Positions 1 through 9,063 of a DNA stretch of 40,664 nucleotides are shown in pieces; position 1 is the first letter of the stretch, and each line of letters opens with the position of its first letter. The notes under the pieces were generated by a model. It ran no database searches. It had not been told where the DNA came from and was given only the letters and a program-made list of their open reading frames with translations. A program made the position numbers and the translations under genes. The stretch comes from JBHGYD01 sp041920415. GTDB lineage: Bacteria > Bacillota > Bacilli > Bacillales > Anoxybacillaceae. The stretch spans positions 1 through 40,664 of the forward strand of contig JBHGYD010000011.1 of the NCBI GenBank assembly GCA_041920415.1, written 5' to 3'.

Positions 1-146
1 ATTAAAGCTTTTTGAAAAAACTTAGCTGCATCAATTGCCACGATTAATACTTTTTCTAGGTTTATCCCCCTCAATTGAGAACTGAATTGACTACCTTTCT
101 TTCCTTGGATATTATTAAAATGTTTATTATATTTTTTTAACTCCAT
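1..146 (-). CDS. N-terminal fragment of an IS110-like transposase (runs off window)
   Basis: An open frame of 48 codons starts at the ATG at 146-144 and leaves the window at base 1. A strong ribosome binding site (GGAGGAAGAAG) lies just upstream on the minus strand. The peptide begins MELKKYNKHFNN and reaches VLIVAIDAAK, which resembles the first Asp-containing strand of the RuvC-like DEDD domain at the N-terminus of IS110-family transposases. Only this segment is visible, so the family call is tentative and intactness cannot be judged. It is not the same copy type as the IS110 relic at 7131-8843, whose N-terminus reads MKLFVGIDVSS. Another nucleotide-binding protein with a similar first strand remains possible. 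Confidence 0.5.
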   Translation of the reverse strand, partial: MELKKYNKHFNNIQGKKGSQFSSQLRGINLEKVLIVAIDAAKFFQKAL

Positions 147-308
147 ATTACTTCTTCCTCCATTTATGGATTGTAAGAATCTGAGGTTTTCTGTCAGGTA
201 TCTCTATCTTACAACAAGAAGTAAGCTGGGGTCTTTTTTATGTCAAGAAAAACCTTTCGACATTATTATCTTATACACCAGGCACACATCCCAAAAAACA
301 TCCAAATA

Positions 309-348
309 AAAAGAAAAGCCCCGCAGAGATTTCTCTCCACAGAGCTTT
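309..348 (-). terminator. Rho-independent terminator of the giant SLH gene
   Basis: On the minus strand a 15-pair stem (several G-U pairs, no mismatch) closes a GAAA loop: 348-334 pairs with 329-315. A U-rich tail, UCUUUUU, follows. It lies about 77 bases after the stop codon of the SLH gene. The remaining bases between 147 and 424 show nothing else I can identify; they may include the end of the left IS. Confidence 0.85.
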
Positions 349-424
349 CATTCTAAAATTCAGAGAAGTGACAGAGACCAAGCTGGAACCGAACTTTTTG
401 TTGGAGTTGTTATTCCACTAATTA

Positions 425-3400
425 TCAATCTGTAACTACAAAGTCGATTGGTGCATCACTTGCTACACCGTTCACATCTGTTACAGCTCCTTGAGCTAAA
501 GTGATTGTATTTGATGAGCTTAAATCTACAGTTTCGCCTGTTTTTACTGTTAATGTAAACTCTTGTGAGTCTACATTTGATCCGGCTACTGCTTCTACAT
601 CAACTTTACCTTCAAAGGCTGTTCCTTCTAACGCATGTAGAATAGCTGCAACCGCTTCACCGTTACTGTTTTCTAATGCTTCACTAAACTTAAGAGTTAC
701 TTCATCTCCTGCTACTAATGTATTATCTTCTGCTATTGTATTTATTGTTAATGCTACTGGAGTTGCCTCATCTGCTGTTGGTGCTGTTGTGTCTGCATCG
801 CTTACTAAAAAGTTGATTGGTGCATCATTTGCTACACCGTTCGCATCTGTTACAGCTCCTTGAGCTAAAGTGATTATATTTGATGAACTTAAATCTACAG
901 TTTCGCCTGTTTTTACTGTTAATGTAAACTCTTGTGAGTCTACATTTGATCCGGCTACTGCTTCTACATCAACTTTACCTTCAAAGGCTGTTCCTTCTAA
1001 CGCATGTAGAATAGCTGCAACTGCTTCACCGTTACTGTTTTCTAATGCTTTACTAAACTTAAGAGTTACTACATCTCCTGTTACTAATGTATTATCTCCT
1101 GCTGTTGTATTTATTGTTAATGCTACTGGAGTTGTCGCGTCTGCTGTTGGTGCTGTTGTGTCAGATTGATCCGTAGCTGTTGTTACTGAAGTTCCGTTTG
1201 TCGGTACACCTTCATTTCCTGCTCCGTCTACTGCTACTACGAAGTAATAATATGTTTTTCCAGGTGTTGCGGTTTTATCAGTGTATCTTTGTGTTTCCGG
1301 CGCAATGTCATTTGCTATCTCTATCGCTGTTTCATCATTGATATCATCTGCTTCCGCACGAACGATCCGGTATGATACTACATCTGTATCTTCACTGTCA
1401 GTCCATGTAATTGTATTTTCTACTCCACCCGCATTAACCGTATCTTTATCTGTAGTTGTTACGTTTACTTCCGTTACTGCTGCTGGCACGGTTTGATCAA
1501 ACTGTTCAAGCGCTTCCTCTAACTGTGTTAAAATTTGCTGCAACGTTTCTTCAGAAGTTTCTTGACTCGCTAACGCCGCCCCCGCAGCAGAAATAGCGTC
1601 TGTTAGAGGTTTTAATTGTTGATCATTGTAATGTTCCTTTAACACATTGAGTTGCGAACGCGCATCTTCAAGTGCCCCTTGAAGTTCCGTTCTAAGATCA
1701 ACAGAACCATTGTAATCTGGCGGCAAATCTTTAGGTCTCTGTTTTGATAACGTATTGATTGGCTTAATTTGAATATTTGTACCGTTATTAGAGACAACCA
1801 TTTCAAATACAGTCCAATATAATTCGTCACCTTCACCAGCTGGAATTGTGAAAACTTCATCAGGTGAAGTGGAGTCTCCTTTAAAAATTTGCACTTGTGC
1901 TCCAGACTTTCTCAAAGGAACATCACCGTGATGCTCACCTGAGTAGTTATGAACAATAAATTTGTACGTTCCATCAACAAGTTTGCGAATCGTCGTTGTT
2001 TCAGGACCATACGAATCTGTATCATCCCAATCTAAGTCTACATAGGTGATACCATTATATTTATACTCTCTCTCACTCTCAGGATACCAAGTATGGAAAC
2101 GACCGCTTCCGTCAGGAGTTGGACCTATTAAATGAGAGTCTACATCTTCAGGCTTTTCGTTCCATGTTAACATAATTTTCACTTCACTCGTAGCCGCAGC
2201 GCGAATCGCCGTCTCGTTTTGATTAACATTATATTGATTATCTGGCGCAACGGCGAATATATAAGAAGTGACAAATCCTTGTCCTGAAATCTCTCCGGTA
2301 TACATACCCGGCTCAAGTGAAACAGAGTAGTATCCGTACTTATCTGTTGTCACTTCTTTCACTACGTCGCCTGCTCTTGCATTAGAACCTTTACGGAATT
2401 TAATCGTGAGACCTTCTACCCCAACACCGTAGATATCTGTAATATACCCCTCAAAGCCTGTAGTCAGTTTTACTTTCGCTGTTTGCGGCGCTCCCTCTAA
2501 TTTTTCTGTACCTTCGGCAGGAGCAACCGTAATTTCCACTTCCTTATTTAAATATCCATCAGTCAACGGAATCGGATCATAAGTAATTCGTTGTTTTGTT
2601 GGGTCATATTGTATATTTCCCAACGGTACGACTTGATCGCCAATTTTAGCGGTTACGACAAAATCACTTTTGTCTAAATCAGCAACATAATCTTCTAACT
2701 CGAGATCGATAACTCCTTGTGTAGCTTTAACGATTTTCTTAATCTTTGTTTTTTCAGCTTTAGAATAACTTTCTCTTACTTCTTCACCACCAATTCGAAC
2801 TGTTCCATTTGGAATTCGTAATACTAAGTTGCTCGGTCTTGGAGATAATTGAATACCCTCTGCATTGATTTCTGCAGTGTGAATGCGCCCGTTTCCTGTA
2901 ATCGTAGCAATAGCGTTTAATACTAAAGTTTCAATACTTGTTTCCTCACTAAGTTCAATTTTCACATTAGCAGCGCGAGAGTTCACAGTTTCAAAGTTCC
3001 CTAATAGCGTAACAGTTAGGTTTGGATTAGCGGATTGAACGCTTTCGGCAAATGTGACATTCGTAAATCCAGGCGCATCTCCTGTGAGTCCCGCTTCTTC
3101 CAATGTTGCAAACGATTCTAACTGTAAATCAACCACTTTTGTTGAACCTTCCGCAACAATCCGGACTTTTCCATTGTTTTTATTTACGATGACCGTCATT
3201 AAAACAGAGTCTTTGAAATGAACACTATGTTCTCCTCCACCTTTAACCTCAGTCTTTCCTTCTACCGTAACACCTTCAAGAGTGACGTCTCCTTCACCAA
3301 TTCCTTCGCCAAGAATCAGATTTCCAGTTATCTTCACATTTTTCAAAGTAACATCACGGCTGTTAATGGTTACATCACCATTGATAGTGATTTGTCCGCT

Positions 3401-5209
3401 GCTTGGTCCATAAGTGCCTGCTTGACTAATTACACTCGGTATCTCGGAGCCATTATTGTTTGAACCGTTATTATTATTGGAACTGTTCGAACCATTATTG
3501 GCAGAACCGTTATTATCGGAACTGTTCGAACCATTATTGGCAGAACCACCTGAACCACTTGAGCTGCTTCCGCCTGTTTCTCCAGTTGTTCCACCTGAAG
3601 ATGTGCCATTATTAATCGAATTTCCATTAACTTTTTCAATTTGAGATTTTACTAAATCATAGTTTTTTATAATGCTAGCGATATTTAGTCCTTCAGGAAC
3701 AAGAACATTTCCAATTCTTACATTTGTTTGAAGGGTAATTTGTGATTTTTCGTTTTCAATTTCTAATTGATCAATTTTACCGGTAGTGTTAAGAACAACA
3801 TTAGACGCTGATTGAACTTTAAGATTTTTAATATTTCCATTTCCCTCTATTGACAGATTGTCTGTCGTTTGCACAGCCATTTCATTTACGTTAGCATTTA
3901 ATTTAATGCTAGTTACTCCGTTGTTTAAAACAAGTTTAGAAATTTGAACATCTGAACTTGCCGTAATACTTACATCGGAAGTAACAACAATTTCTTTTAC
4001 ATTCGTAGTTCCTTTCATTTCAAGGGTAGAATCCTGTTTATGAAGTTCTACTACACCCAATGTGGCGTTTTCAAATGTAATGTTTGTTTTTACTTCTTGA
4101 GCTGTTTGAATTTTTGCTAAAGGTAGTTTATACGTTAATGATTTATAAAATAAATTTGATCCTGCAGCTTGAGAATTACTATCATTATTAGAAATAACGG
4201 TTTTTCTCTTTACCTCCACGTTGTTAGCATAGAAATTATTTTTTAACTCCTTGCTAATTTCCAAATTACCGTTAATTGTTAAGTTTTTCAAAGTAATATT
4301 ATCAGCACTGATTTTTACATCTCCATCGATGGTACCTTGCTGACCATCTAAAACAAGATTTCCATTCGTTCCCGATGAGGTAATCTCTAAATATTTAATA
4401 CCTGTCACTTGCTTCCCGTTCGTCTCAACTACGACATTTGCATTTTTTAAGACTTCGGCATTTGTTATATTGATAATATTCTTGATTTTTTGGTCAATTT
4501 GATATTGTTCACCATTTAATATAATTGAATTGCTTGTGATTTTTTCAATCTTTGCTGTTTTTGTCAAGCCTTTTAGATTTTCAGCACGATAAATAAATGC
4601 TGCCATCTGCCCCCGTTTAACAGGTTCATTTGGCGCAAATTCATTTTTATTCTTGCCAGTTGTAATTCCGTTTTCGTATAGAGCCCCGACGAAACCAGCA
4701 AACCAATCATCGGACTTTACGTCTACAAAAGGTAATTTACTATTCTTGTTTTCTTGTAATTTAAAACCTAAAGAAATTAATTTTGCCATTTGCGCGCGAG
4801 TCATTGTTTGATAAGGCTTAAATGTTTTGTCATTATAACCTTTTAGTACTCCCTCTTTTACTAGAGCTGCTATCGGACCGTAGAACCAGTCTGCTTTTGT
4901 TACATCTTTAAAGCCCGGATCCTGTACATTTTTTACATCCAATCCTAAAGCTAACGCTAACATTTTAGCCGCTTGAGCGCGAGTAACATTTTCATAAGGT
5001 TTAAAAGTTCCATCTTGGTAACCTTGAATAATGTTTCTGGCTGCTAAACTTTGAACAGCCTCAAAAAAATAATCATCTGTCTTTACATCGGAGAAGATGA
5101 CTTGTTGTGCAGAGACGTTGTTGACAGCAAACGGGGCTGAAATACTAGAAACCATTACCGTAGAAATAGTAGAAGCTAGGAATTTTTTGTGATTTTTTGA
5201 TAAATACAT
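425..5209 (-). CDS. Giant SLH-domain surface protein with solenoid modules and tandem C-terminal repeats
   Basis: Secreted cell-wall protein of 1594 residues. I start it at the ATG at 5209, 21 codons inside the longest frame, because AAGGAGG lies 11 bases upstream and a signal peptide begins there (MYLSKNHKKFLAS, cleavage near residue 34 after VSA). Three SLH domains at about 38-212 should bind the pyruvylated secondary wall polymer. Two diverged beta-solenoid-like segments (about 273-516 and 603-803; repeats such as ITLKNLTINGNL and VTLKNVKITGNL) flank a Ser/Gly/Asn linker at about 533-590. Then come a carboxypeptidase-regulatory-like beta sandwich (about 920-1003), a YfaP-like segment with LTWNEKPEDVDSHLIGP (about 1015-1100), a fibronectin-III-like domain (about 1243-1348) and two near-identical 123-residue repeats. 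Function unknown; an adhesin or S-layer-associated protein is an inference. Confidence 0.85.
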   Translation of the reverse strand: MYLSKNHKKFLASTISTVMVSSISAPFAVNNVSAQQVIFSDVKTDDYFFEAVQSLAARNIIQGYQDGTFKPYENVTRAQAAKMLALALGLDVKNVQDPGFKDVTKADWFYGPIAALVKEGVLKGYNDKTFKPYQTMTRAQMAKLISLGFKLQENKNSKLPFVDVKSDDWFAGFVGALYENGITTGKNKNEFAPNEPVKRGQMAAFIYRAENLKGLTKTAKIEKITSNSIILNGEQYQIDQKIKNIINITNAEVLKNANVVVETNGKQVTGIKYLEITSSGTNGNLVLDGQQGTIDGDVKISADNITLKNLTINGNLEISKELKNNFYANNVEVKRKTVISNNDSNSQAAGSNLFYKSLTYKLPLAKIQTAQEVKTNITFENATLGVVELHKQDSTLEMKGTTNVKEIVVTSDVSITASSDVQISKLVLNNGVTSIKLNANVNEMAVQTTDNLSIEGNGNIKNLKVQSASNVVLNTTGKIDQLEIENEKSQITLQTNVRIGNVLVPEGLNIASIIKNYDLVKSQIEKVNGNSINNGTSSGGTTGETGGSSSSGSGGSANNGSNSSDNNGSANNGSNSSNNNNGSNNNGSEIPSVISQAGTYGPSSGQITINGDVTINSRDVTLKNVKITGNLILGEGIGEGDVTLEGVTVEGKTEVKGGGEHSVHFKDSVLMTVIVNKNNGKVRIVAEGSTKVVDLQLESFATLEEAGLTGDAPGFTNVTFAESVQSANPNLTVTLLGNFETVNSRAANVKIELSEETSIETLVLNAIATITGNGRIHTAEINAEGIQLSPRPSNLVLRIPNGTVRIGGEEVRESYSKAEKTKIKKIVKATQGVIDLELEDYVADLDKSDFVVTAKIGDQVVPLGNIQYDPTKQRITYDPIPLTDGYLNKEVEITVAPAEGTEKLEGAPQTAKVKLTTGFEGYITDIYGVGVEGLTIKFRKGSNARAGDVVKEVTTDKYGYYSVSLEPGMYTGEISGQGFVTSYIFAVAPDNQYNVNQNETAIRAAATSEVKIMLTWNEKPEDVDSHLIGPTPDGSGRFHTWYPESEREYKYNGITYVDLDWDDTDSYGPETTTIRKLVDGTYKFIVHNYSGEHHGDVPLRKSGAQVQIFKGDSTSPDEVFTIPAGEGDELYWTVFEMVVSNNGTNIQIKPINTLSKQRPKDLPPDYNGSVDLRTELQGALEDARSQLNVLKEHYNDQQLKPLTDAISAAGAALASQETSEETLQQILTQLEEALEQFDQTVPAAVTEVNVTTTDKDTVNAGGVENTITWTDSEDTDVVSYRIVRAEADDINDETAIEIANDIAPETQRYTDKTATPGKTYYYFVVAVDGAGNEGVPTNGTSVTTATDQSDTTAPTADATTPVALTINTTAGDNTLVTGDVVTLKFSKALENSNGEAVAAILHALEGTAFEGKVDVEAVAGSNVDSQEFTLTVKTGETVDLSSSNIITLAQGAVTDANGVANDAPINFLVSDADTTAPTADEATPVALTINTIAEDNTLVAGDEVTLKFSEALENSNGEAVAAILHALEGTAFEGKVDVEAVAGSNVDSQEFTLTVKTGETVDLSSSNTITLAQGAVTDVNGVASDAPIDFVVTD
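428..1165 (-). repeat. Tandem 369-bp repeat, two copies
   Basis: Two adjacent in-frame copies (about 428-796 and 797-1165) encode two 123-residue domains at the C-terminus of the SLH protein. The period is set by matching landmarks at 501 and 870. The copies are nearly identical over most of their length, including the segments AAILHALEGTAFEGK and QEFTLTVKTGETVDLSSS. Scattered substitutions are concentrated near the unit edges. Confidence 0.9.
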
Positions 5210-5279
5210 TCTACATGTTCCCTCCTTCAATATATTTTTTAGATAAAAAGTATTAGTAAAAAAAGAGCTCACAAATTAT

Positions 5280-5308
5280 ATATTAGTATGATTATCCAAT
5301 TTTGTAAA
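5280..5308 (-). promoter_or_regulatory. Candidate sigma-A promoter for the giant SLH gene
   Basis: On the minus strand TTTACA (5308-5303), a 17-base spacer and TAATAT (5285-5280) lie about 70 bases before the chosen start. The surrounding 5273-5460 stretch is very AT-rich and holds no gene. Fit to consensus is good but not exact, and other AT-rich boxes occur nearby. Confidence 0.45.
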
Positions 5309-5553
5309 CGTGTATAAATAATGTTTTATTCGATATATTTATACAATTATTTTTATAAATAAGTAATTTATATAAAAATATACATTTTTATCCTATAGAC
5401 TACCCATTATAGATACACAAGCTTGTGAAGAATATGAAGAAACACCAGACAATCATTCGTTTCCTTAAATAATTGAATCACGTCGATTTCCACGGCAAAC
5501 GATGTGATAAAACCGATGAGGCACCCAGATCCGCTTTTGCCGTCCCATCCTTT

Positions 5554-7083
5554 TTACCTCGCTCTTACTTGTTGCTTCGTATATGTTTTTAGTCGTCGTA
5601 GCGTCATTGCTTCCCAAAGCGATTCATCTGTGATCTCTTTTGCGCCTGTTAAATCAGAAATCGTTCTCGCTAAACGAATAATTTTCGTTTGCGCACGATT
5701 GCTCCATTGATGCTGAGATGCCCATTGTTGTAACAGCTGCCGTTGCCCTTTGGTGAGCGGACTTTTTTCCATTAATAATTCAAAGGGAACACGCCCATTC
5801 GTCATTTCTTCCCCGTAACGTTCATATTGCTTTCTTCGTGCTTCTTCTACTCTGTTTCTTATTGTTTCCGAAGACTCCGAGATCTTCATTTCTTTTGTAA
5901 AATCAATAACTTCCAGTGATAATAAAACATCCATTCGGTCATAAATCGGTCCTGACACACGATTTCGATAGGCTTGGATTTGTTTTGACGTACAGGTGCA
6001 ATAACGCATTCTTGAACCTAAATATCCACACGGACACGGATTCATCGCTCCAATAAGAATAAAATTTGCTGGATACGTCACCGTTGAAGAAATGCGGCTA
6101 ATCGTCACTTTCCCTGTTTCTAACGGTTGGCGAAGCATGTCCAACGTCTTTTTTGTAAATTCCGCCATTTCATCAAGAAACAAAACACCGTGATGGGCCA
6201 GCGACACTTCACCAGGTTTGGGATGAGTTCCCCCGCCAATTAAAGAAACCGATGAAGCGGAATGATGCGGATGACGAAAAGGAGGATACCCTCTATTCGC
6301 ACATGGTTCTCCTGCCAACTGATATAAACTGAGTACCTCTAACTGAGCGTCATTCGAGAGACGCGGCAAAATCGTAGGAAACGTTTCCGCTAATAAACTT
6401 TTCCCACAACCGGGCGGCCCAACCATTAACACGTTATGCCCACCTGCCGCAGCGATTTCTAACGCTCGCTTTGCTTGATGATGACCAATAATATGTCGAA
6501 AATCTCGATCATTCTTTAACGGAGAATGAAAATATTCGGGAGTCGTTTGTTGCGGAGATAATGGAAGAACATGTTGTCCTTGCAGCCATTGCACCGTTTC
6601 TTCCAATGTCTGCACAAACACACAATCTAAATCTTTCAAATAATGAAGAGGAAGTGTGGAATCATAGGGGAGATAAATTCTTTGGAAACCAAGCTTCTTT
6701 GCCGCTAATACAGCAGGAAGCATCCCATCCACCGGCTGAACCGTTCCATCTAACGATAAAGCTCCTAAAAATGCCTCATCTGGTGAAATCGGCTCTTTTA
6801 GCTGACCTTTCGCCTTTAAAATCCCGATCGCCATCGCCAAATCAAACATCGTGCTATGCTTCTTCCTTTCTGGTGGAGACAAATGAACAATGGTTTTCCT
6901 GTCTAAAACATCACAGCCAAAAGAATAAAGTGACGCAAGAACGCGTTCCTTCGCTTCTTTCACCGACGCATCCGGCAACCCAACAATCACCATCGCCGCA
7001 AGCCCCGGCACCTCCTGAACCTCCACCTGCACACGATACCCTTCTAACTCCCTTAATCCAATACTTGAAATCTTAACTGTCAC
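5554..7083 (-). CDS. yifB: YifB/ComM-family Mg-chelatase-like AAA+ ATPase
   Basis: 509 residues, the usual length for the family. It starts at GTG (7083) with GGAGG nine bases upstream; the only nearby ATG is out of frame and stops at once. The N-terminal half is the Lon-like/ChlI fold typical of YifB (GLPDASVKEAKERVLASL). Walker A is GPPGCGKS near residue 221 and Walker B is LFLDEM near 299, followed by a Cys-rich CPCGYLG segment and the C-terminal Mg-chelatase domain. In Gram-negative bacteria the homologue ComM is a helicase for branch migration in natural transformation. In Firmicutes the role is less clear. It sits alone between the SLH gene and an IS relic and is transcribed with neither. 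It has no evident link to the S-layer genes. Confidence 0.93.
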   Translation of the reverse strand: MTVKISSIGLRELEGYRVQVEVQEVPGLAAMVIVGLPDASVKEAKERVLASLYSFGCDVLDRKTIVHLSPPERKKHSTMFDLAMAIGILKAKGQLKEPISPDEAFLGALSLDGTVQPVDGMLPAVLAAKKLGFQRIYLPYDSTLPLHYLKDLDCVFVQTLEETVQWLQGQHVLPLSPQQTTPEYFHSPLKNDRDFRHIIGHHQAKRALEIAAAGGHNVLMVGPPGCGKSLLAETFPTILPRLSNDAQLEVLSLYQLAGEPCANRGYPPFRHPHHSASSVSLIGGGTHPKPGEVSLAHHGVLFLDEMAEFTKKTLDMLRQPLETGKVTISRISSTVTYPANFILIGAMNPCPCGYLGSRMRYCTCTSKQIQAYRNRVSGPIYDRMDVLLSLEVIDFTKEMKISESSETIRNRVEEARRKQYERYGEEMTNGRVPFELLMEKSPLTKGQRQLLQQWASQHQWSNRAQTKIIRLARTISDLTGAKEITDESLWEAMTLRRLKTYTKQQVRAR

Positions 7084-7175
7084 TCATTCATCCCTCCTCG
7101 TATAGTAAGTTTAGAATCCTCTTTCGAGGTAATTTCCAATTCATTTTTTGTTCTTTGATAACTTCAAAGAGGCTA

Positions 7176-7502
7176 GTTTAGTTAGCGGGGGACTAGCCCC
7201 CCTATATAAACCAGGGGTTGGACTTTTCGTGATGTCCCTAGATAATGGTCTTAAGGATCATTTGGGGAATTTCTTCTCCCTCCTGTAGCTTTGACTACTT
7301 TTTAAGTCTGTTTCCCCAGTTCTTGTTCGAACTTCTAACCCGCAGGCTGTTCCCTCTGGCAACTCATGCTGGAAGTGGCAGCTTCCAGGCAGCTCATGGA
7401 TCAGAGCGAGTTCTCATACGCGAGGGTGATTGATCAACAAGTTCACTGGGGACGTCCCGAAGAATCCTTCCCCTGATCCTAAAATGAAAGGAGGTTATCC
7501 CC
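7176..7502 (+). ncRNA. Candidate bridge-RNA leader of the IS110 relic
   Basis: About 330 bases without a supported gene precede the transposase start. IS110-group elements encode a structured bridge RNA at this place that pairs with target and donor DNA. Local structure is visible: a GGGGG/CCCCC hairpin near 7186-7201, a GGAAG/CTTCC hairpin at 7371-7386, and a near-repeat GGCAACTCATG / GGCAGCTCATG at about 7358 and 7388 flanking it. Assignment rests on position and known biology of the family. The target- and donor-binding loops were not identified. Confidence 0.5.
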
Positions 7503-8731
7503 TTGAAGTTATTTGTCGGAATCGACGTTAGCTCTCAAGATATGAAAGCTTGTGTCATGAATCTGGCCGGAGAGACATTGGCTTCTCTCACGTCGATAAT
7601 AATTTAACCGGGGCATCGTATCTACGAGATCAAATCGTCGAGATCGCCCAAAAACATATGATTCAAGAGATTCAAATTGGAATGGAAGCCACTTCCGTTT
7701 ACAGTTGGCATCCTGCCATGTTCTTTCACGAAGATGAATCTCTTAAGAATTTGAAAACAAAAGTGTTTACGATAAATCCAAAGCTCATTAAAAAGTTTAA
7801 GGAGTCCTATGTGGATCTCGATAAAACGGACCATATCGATGCCTGGGTGATTGCGGATCGACTCCGTTTTGGGCGCCTTCGACTTTCAGCTGTCATGCAG
7901 GAACAATTTATCGCCCTTCAGAGGTTGACGAGAATGAGATATCATCTTGTTCACAATTTAACGCGAGAAAAACAGTATTTTCTTCAACACCTTTTTTACA
8001 AATGCAGTTCCTTTACGACAGAAGTAAAGAGTTCTGTATATGGAAATGCCCTAATGGAACTACTGTTGGAAAAATACACCCTGGATGAAATTAGTTCCAT
8101 GGATCTTCAAGAATTGGCTCGTTACCTTCAGGAAAAGGGCAAAAATCGCTTTACAGACGCTGAATGTCTGGCGAAGTCCATCCAAAAGGCGGCTCGGTCT
8201 TCCTATCGTTTATCAAAATGTGTAGAAGACTCGATTGACCTTTTGTTGGGGACTTCTATCGAGTCCATTCGCAGTATCACCAAGCAAATCAAGGAATTGG
8301 ATAAGGCGATTCAAAAACTATTGGACGGCATTCCCAACACGTTATAAACCATTCCAGGTATTGGACCTGTCTATTGTGCTGGCATCTTAGCCGAAATTGG
8401 ACAAATTGAGCGCTTTGATAATCAGGCGGCTCTCGCGAAATATGCTGGCTTAACATGGTCCAAACATCAATCCGGAAAGTTTGAAGCGGAGGAAACCAAC
8501 ATGATACGATCAGGAAATCGTTATCTTCGTTACTACCTTGTTGAAGCTGCCAACTCGGTACAACGAAATGAACCTGAATTTAGAGCCTACTACCTGAAAA
8601 AGTATCATGAGGTTCCAAAGCACCAACATAAAAGGGCACTCGTCTTAACCGCAAGAAAACTTGTGCGTTTGGTCGATGCGCTGTTACGTAACGACCAAAT
8701 CTACACGCCTAGAAGGAAGGTGGATAAATAG
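7503..8731 (+). pseudogene. IS110-family transposase, inactivated by a frameshift and a nonsense codon
   Basis: The start is TTG at 7503 with AAAGGAGG eight bases upstream. The frame begins MKLFVGIDVSSQDMKACV, the RuvC-like DEDD N-terminus of IS110 transposases, and reads GETLASLT near 7593. There one base appears to be missing, and the continuation VDNNLTGASYLRDQIVE is in another frame. That frame runs to TAA at 8345-8347. The next residues, TIPGIGPVYCAGILAEIG, continue in the same frame and form the helix-hairpin-like motif that starts the C-terminal Tnp_20 domain, so the stop is probably a CAA-to-TAA change. The frame then ends naturally at 8731. A full product would be about 409 residues, normal for the family. 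With two lesions the gene is unlikely to make active transposase unless recoding occurs. Confidence 0.88.
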
Positions 8732-8980
8732 AAACATTAGTTAACCTAAATCCTTCTATTAATTCCAGTAAATGTATTTGGTTTTACTGGGCTTCTTAAG
8801 TATTGCCTTTTTTAGGACTTTTGCGGTTTAGAATTTCCAATTCCATAGATTTCGGTGCTTGACATATTACCGCAGGACTAAACAAAAATAGCCCCTATCT
8901 CGGAAAGGAGAATAGAGGCGTTAGCGATGGATTCAAAAATATAATATATCCTTGAAATTTCATTCAACACGGATTTGAAC

Positions 8981-9015
8981 ACAACAAAAGACAGAGAGCC
9001 AAGACGACTCTCTGT
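8981..9015 (-). terminator. Terminator of the major S-layer gene
   Basis: On the minus strand ACAGAGAG (9015-9008) pairs perfectly with CTCTCTGT (8998-8991) around a nine-base loop, followed by CTTTTGTTGT. It lies about 50 bases beyond the stop codon of the S-layer gene. The rest of 8732-9063 is the right end of the IS110 relic and AT-rich sequence in which I see no gene. Confidence 0.7.
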
Positions 9016-9063
9016 TTCTATCAATCTTCAACAGAATTCGGGTGGTGACAGGCACCTATCCTA

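Larger units (their letters stand above)
7131..8843 (+). mobile_element. Decayed IS110-family insertion sequence
   Basis: The element has a long non-coding left end, a DEDD-type transposase pseudogene, and about 100 bases of right end. The 12-base string AATTTCCAATTC occurs at 7131-7142 and 8832-8843 in the same orientation, 1701 bases apart, and may mark the edges or a shared core/target. A second, imperfect match is inverted: GTTTAGTTAGCGG at 7176 against GTTTAGTCCTGCGG on the other strand ending at 8883. IS110 elements normally have no clear terminal inverted repeats, so the exact ends are unresolved. Confidence 0.75.

Noticed and set aside
5210..5272. Longer start of the giant SLH protein (21 extra codons)
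   Set aside because: The extra residues precede a complete signal peptide, and the ribosome binding site AAGGAGG lies within them, placed for the ATG at 5209.
6561..7076. 171-codon open frame on the plus strand opposite yifB
   Set aside because: Lies wholly inside a well-conserved ATPase gene; low-complexity Pro-rich tail and no family resemblance.
7245..7433. Open frame in the IS110 leader
   Set aside because: Position and hairpins fit the element's RNA leader; no ribosome binding site and no recognisable product.
9044..9056. GGTGACAGGCACC near-palindrome after the S-layer gene
   Set aside because: Only four paired bases per arm, and similar strings are common between Bacillaceae genes; the better terminator is at 8981-9015.
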